Source of the DNA: JAFEBO01 sp044375915 | Lineage (GTDB): Bacteria > Planctomycetota > Phycisphaerae > Phycisphaerales > UBA1924 | Assembly (NCBI GenBank): GCA_044375915.1 | Contig: JBILLU010000094.1 | Span: 1 to 12,393 of the forward strand | Length of the DNA: 12,393 nucleotides | Direction of reading: 5' to 3' | Shown: positions 7,332 through 12,393 of the stretch, one piece after another | How positions within the stretch are numbered: the stretch's first letter is position 1 | How the letters are laid out: every line of letters starts with the position of its first letter | Position numbers and translations under genes: made by a program | The notes under the pieces: generated by a model | Databases searched by the model: none | Seen by the model: the letters and a program-made list of their open reading frames with translations, nothing else | What the model was told of the DNA's origin: nothing

Positions 7332-8072
7332 TCAGTTGCGGCGGCGGTTGCGGCGCGCGGCGGTGATGCCGGCGAGGGCAAGGAGGCCCGCGGTGCCGGG
7401 GGTGGGCACGCCGTTGAGACGGAGGTTCTCGATCTGGGAGTTGCTGAGGGCCTCATCGAAGAAGAAGACTTCGTCGATCAAGCCGCTGAAGTACTCGCCG
7501 TTGCCGTTGGGATTAACGCCGATGTTGAGATAGTTGTAGCCGGGGTTGAAGTTGGACTTGGCGGTGAAGCTCTGGCCGTTGACGTGGAGTCGAACGGTGC
7601 CGGCGGATTGGTTGTAGACGACGGCGAGGAAGACCCACTCGCCGACGACGGCCGGGATGCCGCCGCTGAGCACGCCGTTGCCGGTGAAGGCGGACCATGA
7701 GTTGGTCGTCCCGCCGCGGAAGTCGATGCAGAGAGAGCGATCGAAGCCGAAGTTGTCGTGGGAGATGATCTGTGACACGAGGCCATTGCCAGCGGCGGCC
7801 TTGACCCAGGCACCCATCGTCAGGTTGGGACGGGCGGCGGCGTTGATGTTGAGATTGACGTTGACGAAGCTGCTGGAGCCGTTGAACGAGAGGCCCTGGC
7901 CGCGTTTGCCGGCGGCGGTGGTCGCGCCGTTGTTGGTCGCGACAACGCCGTTGCCGGAGGCGTCGGCGACGGAGCCGCCGGTGAAGGGGAAGTAGGCGAT
8001 GAGACCAGCGTGCGCGATACCGGTGCAAGCAGCGGAGGCGGCGACGACGAGCGAGCAAAGACGATTTCCCAC
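7332..8072 (-). CDS. Secreted LamG-domain protein with PEP-CTERM-like tail
   Basis: A 246-residue exported protein. Residues 1-22 are a signal peptide ending in Ala-His-Ala. Residues 24-220 form a LamG/concanavalin A-like jelly roll. The landmarks are LIAYFPF (24-30), DASGNG (37-42), a GLSFNG strand (60-65), the LTMGAWV strand (84-90), GEWVFLAVVYN (144-154), LHVNGQ (162-167) and GLIDEVFFFDEALS (197-210), the typical last strand. These domains bind carbohydrate or protein outside the cell; the ligand is not predictable. The tail VPTPGTAG (222-229) plus a hydrophobic helix and RRNRRRN is the planctomycete PEP-CTERM-like sorting signal. The start is GTG at 8072, the only standard start codon that leaves an intact signal peptide. 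A GGGAG site lies nine bases upstream. The frame stays open much further upstream, but that is an antisense-like low-complexity stretch under the next gene. Confidence 0.88.
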   Translation of the reverse strand: MGNRLCSLVVAASAACTGIAHAGLIAYFPFTGGSVADASGNGVVATNNGATTAAGKRGQGLSFNGSSSFVNVNLNINAAARPNLTMGAWVKAAAGNGLVSQIISHDNFGFDRSLCIDFRGGTTNSWSAFTGNGVLSGGIPAVVGEWVFLAVVYNQSAGTVRLHVNGQSFTAKSNFNPGYNYLNIGVNPNGNGEYFSGLIDEVFFFDEALSNSQIENLRLNGVPTPGTAGLLALAGITAARRNRRRN

Positions 8073-8136
8073 GATGCAGATCTCCCTTGAATTGCGTTCA
8101 GGTCCGGGCGCCGACCACCACCACGGGGTGAACGCC

Positions 8137-8802
8137 TCAAGCGGAACACTCGGGAAATCTACTCGGGTTCGGGGGTCGTGCCATGCAATGCGGTAGTTTG
8201 GCGAACAGGTATGGAAAGTTATGCTCGCGGAACGTCCCATAAGTTGAGCGGCACCGTGTGTGTGGTGTGTGCCGTGCGTGCGGCCGGCTTCTCGGACTCT
8301 CGATGATGCGTGTCGAGATCCGGCGTGTGCGGTAGGTCGAACGCGTAGATGCGAGCCGCGATTGGCCGCTTTGGCGCGAAGATCGGCGTTGAAGTGCCGA
8401 GCCACGGTCGCCGTCGCGATCGTTCGAACGGCGCTGGCGTTGTTCGGCGCGGTGGAGGGCGAGGGACTCGGCGCGTTTGGTGTCGAGGGCAAGTCTTGCG
8501 GCGGCGCGGGTGTGGGTGAGGATGGTCGCGGCGGCCTTGCGCTGGATGTTTCGGGTGTCGTCGTCGCCGATGGAATCGGCATCGGTGAGGGTGTGAAGGG
8601 TCTGGAGCGCGGCGGCGTGGGCGGCGGCTTGCAGAATTTCGGCGCGACGCTTCTCGAGGGCTTCGACCTGGGCGAGGATGTGTTGTGCTTGGGGTGAGGT
8701 CGCGATGGCGATGAACTCGGAGAGAGGGAGTTTGAGCGCGGCCGCGGCGTCGGCGATGGAGTCACGGGTGTGGAGGAGGGAGGTGAGGACGTGGTTGAGC
8801 AT
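8137..8802 (-). CDS. Putative helix-turn-helix protein, terminase-small-subunit-like pattern
   Basis: A 221-codon frame. Residues 1-108 look like a real helical protein. A helix-turn-helix-like unit spans about 14-36 (SIADAAAALKLPLSEFIAIA). It is followed by a long charged helix (42-70) and then D.DTRNIQRKAAATIL (81-95), a helix like those in small HTH proteins resembling phage terminase small subunits. DNA binding is therefore plausible but not proven. Residues 110-221 are Arg/Ser/His-rich and look like unselected GC-rich sequence. No stop occurs in any minus-strand frame over 8230-8520, so the true end may be lost by a frameshift or may just be an unusual tail. There is no Shine-Dalgarno site: a C-rich tract lies directly upstream of the ATG. 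The first codons (Met-Leu-Asn-His-Val-Leu-Thr) recur in truncated form at 10292 and 11991 inside the dispersed repeats. Confidence 0.5.
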   Translation of the reverse strand: MLNHVLTSLLHTRDSIADAAAALKLPLSEFIAIATSPQAQHILAQVEALEKRRAEILQAAAHAAALQTLHTLTDADSIGDDDTRNIQRKAAATILTHTRAAARLALDTKRAESLALHRAEQRQRRSNDRDGDRGSALQRRSSRQSGQSRLASTRSTYRTRRISTRIIESPRSRPHARHTPHTRCRSTYGTFREHNFPYLFAKLPHCMARPPNPSRFPECSA

Positions 8803-8846
8803 GGGGGGAAAGGGGAGCAGGAGAGGAGGGGAGCAGGGGGGCAGGG
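8803..8846. repeat. G-rich octamer repeat tract upstream of the HTH-like gene
   Basis: On the plus strand this is a purine tract with several G runs (GGGGGG, GGGG, GGGG, GGGGGG, GGG). It is built of degenerate 8-bp units equivalent to those at 3865-3904 on the opposite strand, and 8827-8846 is an exact 20-bp match to that copy. It abuts the start codon at 8802. A run of ten G's follows at 8882-8891. A G-quadruplex on the plus strand is possible. Confidence 0.6.
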
Positions 8847-8905
8847 ACTCGACGGCGGCACGACGAGGCGGAGCCTCTACAGGGGGGGGGGCGGAGGGAC
8901 CGGTT

Positions 8906-9077
8906 TGTGCGCACGACGACGACGGTGTGCGCGCGGGGGATCAGGACTTACGGCGGGTGGAAACGGCGTAAGTCGAGGCCGCGGCGGGGCGAGGTGCGAT
9001 TGCGTGGGATTCTGGGGAGGTGGGGGGAACAGTGTTCGCGGGGTGTGCGCGCGACGACGGCGTTGTGCGCGGGGAGT
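8906..9077. repeat. Pair of GTGCGCGC-rich direct repeats in the 8803-9204 gap
   Basis: About 33 bases at 8906-8938 (starting TGTGCGCACGACGACG) recur with a few changes at 9045-9076 (starting TGTGCGCGCGACGACGG). Each unit itself holds two TGTGCGC motifs flanking a CGACGAC core. Between the copies lies an 8-bp inverted repeat GACTTACG / CGTAAGTC (8945-8952 and 8967-8974). No gene is supported in this 402-bp gap; the ORFs across it are low-complexity. Confidence 0.55.
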
Positions 9078-9089
9078 TTGAGGCGTCAG

Positions 9090-9195
9090 CGTGCTACTGA
9101 CCTTGGCTTGGCAAGATCGATGCGATTCGCCGTGATGGCCCAGGTGGCAGTGGCCTCTCAGAGCCGAGGTCACTTGTACGAGGTCAATGCCACGC
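9090..9195. repeat. Copy 1 of the 91-bp imperfect palindrome (diverged copy)
   Basis: The core at 9090-9180 is 91 bp and aligns without gaps to the copies at 10543-10633 and 12247-12337, with about 70 percent identity to the latter. Its ends are inverted repeats: the left arm starts CGTGCTACTGACCTTGG and the right arm, reverse-complemented, starts CGTACAAGTGACCTCGG. A shared extension (AGGTCAATGCCACGC, 9181-9195) follows. It ends nine bases from the stop codon of the oxidoreductase gene, so on the minus strand it is the immediate 3' region of that gene. Confidence 0.8.
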
Positions 9196-9204
9196 TCCTG
9201 GGTG

Positions 9205-10206
9205 TCAAGGAGCGGGAAACGGTGGGTCCTTGACCTCGCCGAACGTCACGACGACGCTGCCGCGTTTGCGGTGGGTGTCGACGCGTGTGTGTGCCTGGAC
9301 GATGTCTGCAAATGGGAAGATGGTGTCGATGACGGGCCGCAGCGTGCCGATCTCGGCGAGGCGCATGAGTTCGCGGAGGTTCTCTTCTCGCTCCGGGGCG
9401 ACCCCGACGAGCACGCGACGATTGGCGTATGTCGTGCGGAGCGCGGCAAGGAGGTCGGGCAGGGCCGCGACGATCAGGGCGCAGCGCCCGCCGGGGCGCA
9501 GGGTGTCGCGCCAGTGCTTGAAGGATCGGCCGCCGATGGTGTCGATCACGACGTCGTAGCGATCGCGTTCGCGGGTGGGGTCTTGCTGCGTGTAATCGAT
9601 GACGCGGGATGCACCAAGGCCGCGGACGAGATCGGCGTTGGGCCCGCTGCAGACGGCGTCGACTTCGGCGCCGAGGTGGCGAGCGATCTGCACGGCCGCG
9701 GTGCCCACGGCTCCCGAGGCACCGTGGACGAGGACCTGCTCGCCGGGTTTCACGGCGGCAAGGTCGCGCACGTAGTAGAGCGCGGTCATGCCGCCGAAGA
9801 CGAGGGCGACTGCGTCTTGGGCGCTCCAGTTCGGCGGCGGCGTCGCGATGGGCTGATGGGGCGAGACGCGAACGAGTTCGGCGTGGGCACCGAAGCGCAT
9901 GCCGGTGATGGCGACGACGCGATCACCGACGCGGGCGCGGGTGACGCGTGGGCCGACGCGGACGACCTCGCCGCAGACGGCGGTGCCGAGGATCGGCTGA
10001 CGGGGCTTGGTGATGCCGAAGGCGAGGCGTGCGGCGAGGCCGAAGCCGGGGGGCATGCGCATGGCGCGGATGCGGGCATCGGCGGAGTCCACGGTGGCGG
10101 CGTGGGAGCGGAGGATGAGGTCATCGGGGCCGCAGGGGGGATCGGGGCATGCGCGGATGGTGACCACGCTGGGCTTGCCGTATTGGAGTGCGCACGCCGC
10201 CTGCAT
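9205..10206 (-). CDS. MDR-family NAD(P)-dependent oxidoreductase (quinone oxidoreductase-like)
   Basis: A 333-residue cytoplasmic medium-chain dehydrogenase/reductase. Residues 1-125 form the GroES-like domain, with the conserved ILGTAVCGEVVRVG segment (72-85) and VGDRV (93-97). Residues 130-260 form the Rossmann domain: FGGMTALYY (137-145), VKPGEQVLVHGASGAVG (152-168) with the nucleotide-binding glycines, and the LGASRVIDY strand (197-205). The cysteine/histidine zinc ligands of alcohol dehydrogenases are not present in the usual places, so the zinc-independent quinone-oxidoreductase-like branch is the better fit. It would reduce an activated carbon double bond, quinone or aldehyde with NAD(P)H; the substrate is unknown. 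The start at 10206 places MQAACALQYG at the N-terminus, as expected for the family. There is no Shine-Dalgarno site. It is flanked by repeat copies on both sides. Confidence 0.9.
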   Translation of the reverse strand: MQAACALQYGKPSVVTIRACPDPPCGPDDLILRSHAATVDSADARIRAMRMPPGFGLAARLAFGITKPRQPILGTAVCGEVVRVGPRVTRARVGDRVVAITGMRFGAHAELVRVSPHQPIATPPPNWSAQDAVALVFGGMTALYYVRDLAAVKPGEQVLVHGASGAVGTAAVQIARHLGAEVDAVCSGPNADLVRGLGASRVIDYTQQDPTRERDRYDVVIDTIGGRSFKHWRDTLRPGGRCALIVAALPDLLAALRTTYANRRVLVGVAPEREENLRELMRLAEIGTLRPVIDTIFPFADIVQAHTRVDTHRKRGSVVVTFGEVKDPPFPAP

Positions 10207-10280
10207 GGGGCAGCGTAGTCGGTGGAGGGTGGGATGAGCGTGGCGATGGAGATGTGGGTGGGTGTGGTTGGGCGTCGGGC

Positions 10281-10647
10281 TTGGTTGAGCATGGCGGAGA
10301 GACGGAGAGTCGGAGAAAGACAGCTCGCTTGGTGCTTTTCTGGATGCTTCTGCACGGTGCAGGTCGTCCGCCCCTCCGGGGCGGGGTTGATTCAGAGCGT
10401 TGCCCGGCAGATGAATCTGCCGGCAACAGTCGTGCGCCCTCCGGGCGGGGAATAGCGGAGGAGAACCGGAGGCTTCGCCTGTGGGGTGGGGGACGGGTTT
10501 GCGCTTGCGGTGATGGAGTTCAGCGCGGGTGCGATGTGACAGCGTGCCACTGATTTTGGTTTGGCAAGGTCGGTGCGAAGTGCCGAAATGGACGCGGCGG
10601 TAAGGACCTCGCAGAGCCGACGTCCATGGCACGGATCAGTACAACGC
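10281..10647. repeat. Copy 2 of the compound repeat (about 370 bp)
   Basis: This fills most of the 573-bp gap between the oxidoreductase and propeller genes and matches 11980-12351 along its length, with small indels. It includes a 35-bp stretch (10352-10386) identical to 12052-12086. Order on the plus strand: start-like CAT at 10290-10292; a purine-rich stretch; a hairpin CCGCCCC-TCC-GGGGCGG (10368-10384); a hairpin CCGGCAGAT/ATCTGCCGG (10404-10423); a hairpin CGCCC-TCC-GGGCG (10435-10447); a G-rich stretch; and the 91-bp palindrome (10543-10633), 87 percent identical to copy 3. The ORFs it contains are repeat translations, not genes. Confidence 0.85.
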
Positions 10648-10669
10648 ACCCGCTTGCACGGTCGGCACG

Positions 10670-10752
10670 ATCATCCGCTCAAAGCAGCGGATGATGCGTG
10701 GCACGGCGGAGGGTGATCGGGACACCCGCTCAACGCAGCGGATGATCGCGAT
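10670..10752. terminator. Hairpin and repeated half-site downstream of the propeller gene
   Basis: A perfect 10-bp stem (ATCATCCGCT / AGCGGATGAT) with a six-base loop lies at 10670-10695. The sequence CCGCTCAACGCAGCGGATGAT at 10726-10746 repeats its centre and right arm with one change (CAAA to CAAC), so a second, 5-bp stem forms there. Both lie between the propeller stop (10780) and the compound repeat and could terminate its transcript. There is no T tract. Confidence 0.5.
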
Positions 10753-10779
10753 TCGTCGCGGCGTGGTCGGGCCAACTTC

Positions 10780-11859
10780 CTACTCGGAAAGACCAATCAA
10801 CGATCTTCCATCGAAGCGGTAGAGGCCGGTGTTGCGGGTGCCGAGCCAGATGGTGTGGCTGCGATCCTGGGTGATGGACCAGACGCCGTAGCCGCCGATG
10901 ATGCTCTCGATTTTGAAGTTCTCGAAGGTCTTTCCGTCGTAGCGCCAGACGCCGGAGATGTTGATGCCGCGGTTGTCTTCCTCGCCACTGAACCAGATTT
11001 TGCCGGCGTGGTCGACGAGCATGGGGGAGCCGATGCCGCGTTTGTCGGAGAAGGGTGTGAACTCGTTGCCGTCATAGCGCCAGACGCCGCCGCTGCGGGT
11101 GCCCATCCAGAGCGTGCCGTCGGAGTCTTCGACGAGCGAGCGGATCCAGCGCTGGCCACCCGGGATGAGTTGCGTGAGCGTTGCGCCGTCGAAGCGGCAG
11201 AGGCCTTCGAAGCCGGGGTGCATTCCGGACGCAAACCAGATGTTGCCTTCGCGGTCTTCGAGCATCGAATTGACCATTCTCAGGTGGAGCTTGCTGGGAT
11301 TGGCGATGGCGGAATCATCGAGGAAGGGGGTGATGATGCCGCGGTTGGAGACGAACAAACCTCCGTTGGTGCCGATCCAGAGCGTGCCGCGGCGGTCTTG
11401 GAGGAGGCTCCAGACTTCGGGGGGTGCGCCCGGTACGGGCTCGTTGAATGTTCGCGTGGCATTGATGACGGGTGGCGGAGGGAGTGGAACGATCTCCATG
11501 CGTTCGCCGTTCCAGCGGCAGAGGCCGGCGTCGGTGCCGAACCAGAGTTGTCCGTCCGCGTCGGCGAGCGCACACCGAACGGTGTTGCTGGGCAGGCCAT
11601 CTTGAACGGTGTACTGCGTGAAGGCGTTTGCGTTGTAGCGGTAGACGCCCTCGCCGCCGGTGCCGAACCACAGATCGCCGACGCGATCTTGTGCGGCGCA
11701 GTGAACCGTGGAGGAATCGGGGGTTCTGTTCAGGGTGCGGGTGAGTCTTGGGGTCGAGGTGCGGGAGAGCGAAGCGTTTGTGGGTTGGGGTGGCTCGGCG
11801 ATGGCGCAAAAGGACGAGAAGGCGAGCGATGTGGAAAGGGCGAGCAGGGTGGGGTGCAT
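10780..11859 (-). CDS. Secreted seven-bladed two-component-regulator-type propeller protein
   Basis: A 359-residue exported protein. Residues 1-21 are a signal peptide (cleavage near Ala-Ile-Ala). The rest is a beta-propeller of Reg_prop-type repeats. Seven copies of the strand motif (L/I)W.(G/S) can be seen, at residues 63-67, 105-109, 160-164, 207-211, 250-254, 288-292 and 337-341. Each is preceded by a D..G turn and most are followed by G(L/V)(Y/C/W)R(Y/F/W)(D/N). Seven blades make one closed propeller. In hybrid sensor kinases these repeats form the periplasmic sensor and are followed by a Y_Y_Y domain, a membrane helix and a kinase; none of these follow here, so it is a free-standing periplasmic or surface propeller. 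It may bind a ligand or another protein. The ATG at 11859 has AAGAGG four bases upstream, inside a small hairpin. Confidence 0.88.
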   Translation of the reverse strand: MHPTLLALSTSLAFSSFCAIAEPPQPTNASLSRTSTPRLTRTLNRTPDSSTVHCAAQDRVGDLWFGTGGEGVYRYNANAFTQYTVQDGLPSNTVRCALADADGQLWFGTDAGLCRWNGERMEIVPLPPPPVINATRTFNEPVPGAPPEVWSLLQDRRGTLWIGTNGGLFVSNRGIITPFLDDSAIANPSKLHLRMVNSMLEDREGNIWFASGMHPGFEGLCRFDGATLTQLIPGGQRWIRSLVEDSDGTLWMGTRSGGVWRYDGNEFTPFSDKRGIGSPMLVDHAGKIWFSGEEDNRGINISGVWRYDGKTFENFKIESIIGGYGVWSITQDRSHTIWLGTRNTGLYRFDGRSLIGLSE

Positions 11860-11863
11860 GGGG

Positions 11864-11880
11864 CCTCTTTGGTGAAGAGG
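11864..11880 (-). promoter_or_regulatory. Hairpin that would mask the ribosome site of the propeller gene
   Basis: On the minus strand CCTCTT (11880-11875) can pair with AAGAGG (11869-11864) around a five-base loop. AAGAGG is the only Shine-Dalgarno-like sequence before the ATG at 11859. The structure would hide the ribosome site. The stem is only six pairs, so its effect is uncertain. Confidence 0.45.
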
Positions 11881-11979
11881 TTGAGTGCGCGAGGGGGTGG
11901 ATTGGTTCGGAACGCTGACCTCAGGAATCGGAAGTCCGTGGAACGGCGCGAGGTGGTCGGGCCGCCTGCCGGTGAGGAC

Positions 11980-12351
11980 TTGATTGAGCATGGGGAAGAG
12001 ACGGAGAGACTGAGAAAGACAGCGTGCTTTGTGCTCTTTCTGGATTCTTCCGCACGGTGCAGGTCGTCCGCCCCTCCGGGGCGGGGCGGATGAAGAGGTG
12101 CGGAGACCGGCAGATGAATATGCCGGCAACAGTCGTGCGCCCTCCGGGCGGGGAAAAGCTGAGGAGAGGCGGAGGCTTCACCTGTGGGGTGGGGGGACGG
12201 GTTTGCGCTTGCGGCGATGGAGATCTGCGCGGGTGCGGTGTGACATCGTGCCGCTGACTTTGGTTTGGCAAGGTCTGTGCGAAGTGCCGCCATGGACGCG
12301 GCGGTGCGGACCGCGTAGAGCCGAGGTCAGTGGCACGGGTCAGTGCCACGC
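11980..12351. repeat. Copy 3 of the compound repeat (about 370 bp)
   Basis: It occupies most of the 496-bp gap upstream of the propeller gene and has the same orientation and order as 10281-10647: start-like CAT at 11989-11991, CCGCCCC-TCC-GGGGCGG hairpin near 12068-12084, CCGGCA/TGCCGG pair near 12110-12128, CGCCC-TCC-GGGCG hairpin, G-rich stretch, and the 91-bp palindrome (12247-12337). The arms of this copy are the best matched: CGTGCCGCTGACTTTGG against CGTGCCACTGACCTCGG read from the other strand. A further GTGGCAC/GTGCCAC pair lies at its outer end. It ends five bases from the stop of the next minus-strand frame. Confidence 0.85.
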
Positions 12352-12355
12352 GCCC

Positions 12356-12393
12356 TCACTCGCAGATGAGCGCGTCGTAGGCGACGGCGAAGA
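12356..12393 (-). CDS. C-terminal end of a further minus-strand gene (partial)
   Basis: The minus strand reads FAVAYDALICE and then a TGA stop at 12358-12356. The residues look like a real protein end, and the stop lies just outside the repeat, as it does for the oxidoreductase gene. Only eleven codons are in the window, so the product cannot be named. Confidence 0.35.
   Translation of the reverse strand, partial: FAVAYDALICE

Noticed and set aside
8073..8861. An N-terminal extension of the LamG protein by over 260 residues.
   Set aside because: It is Pro/Ser-rich, lies under the HTH-like gene, and would bury the signal peptide in mid-protein.
10121..10649. Small ORFs of 77-121 codons within the compound repeat.
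   Set aside because: Arg/Pro-rich translations of palindromic repeat DNA; equivalent frames in the second copy differ by frameshifts.
10855..12093. A 412-codon plus-strand ORF antisense to the propeller gene.
   Set aside because: Ala/Gly/Asp/Val-rich shadow of the repeated propeller strands; it runs into the dispersed repeat.
9090..12337. CRISPR array or direct-repeat array.
   Set aside because: There are only three copies of 91 bp, more than a kilobase apart with genes between; there are no regular spacers and no cas genes.
9090..12351. Integron cassette array: genes all in one direction, each followed by a large imperfect palindrome like attC.
   Set aside because: The repeats lack the GTTRRRY / RYYYAAC core sites needed for an integrase, the compound copies are far longer than attC sites, and no integrase is present. 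Only the layout is similar.
1..12393. tRNA, rRNA or riboswitch genes.
   Set aside because: I saw no cloverleaf with T-loop sequence, no rRNA blocks and no familiar riboswitch core on either strand.

Overview
The window looks like chromosomal DNA from a high-GC planctomycete, most likely of the Phycisphaerae. Two secreted proteins end in the PEP-CTERM-like tail common in that group: a Pro-containing turn, a short hydrophobic helix and an Arg-rich end. Several genes use GTG starts, some have strong Shine-Dalgarno sites and others none, and intergenic DNA is rich in palindromes. The taxonomic call is an inference from these traits; no rRNA or tRNA is present.

Left part (1-4311): a 63-residue membrane protein; a tight minus-strand pair of a rhomboid protease with a helical C-terminal extension followed by trpF (phosphoribosylanthranilate isomerase); then a plus-strand citrate synthase ending in a perfect hairpin terminator that it shares with a convergent DUF3568-like lipoprotein gene. 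This is ordinary housekeeping and envelope content.

Middle part (4450-8072): a TerB-like cytoplasmic protein, divergent from a small secreted PEP-CTERM-like protein; a 150-residue protein of unknown function; a lipoprotein built of two repeated beta-rich modules; and a convergent LamG-domain secreted protein. The PEP-CTERM-like protein at 5398-6084 holds the most unexpected coding signal. It carries near-perfect tyrosine-kinase catalytic-loop and APE-region motifs at exactly kinase spacing, but no N-lobe, and Ala-Leu-Gly where DFG should be.

Right part (8137-12393): every gene is on the minus strand (helix-turn-helix-like protein, MDR oxidoreductase, seven-bladed propeller protein, and the end of one more gene). 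Each gap between them carries one copy of a dispersed repeat. Its core is a 91-bp imperfect palindrome that aligns without gaps in three copies (9090-9180, 10543-10633, 12247-12337). In the two right-hand gaps it lies in a compound repeat of about 370 bp with three more small hairpins. In all three gaps the repeat side that faces the next gene runs into the same start-like sequence (ATG CTC AAY CAM). Only at 8802 does that sequence open a long reading frame. This gene-plus-repeat arrangement is the best candidate for an undescribed mobile or regulatory element here.
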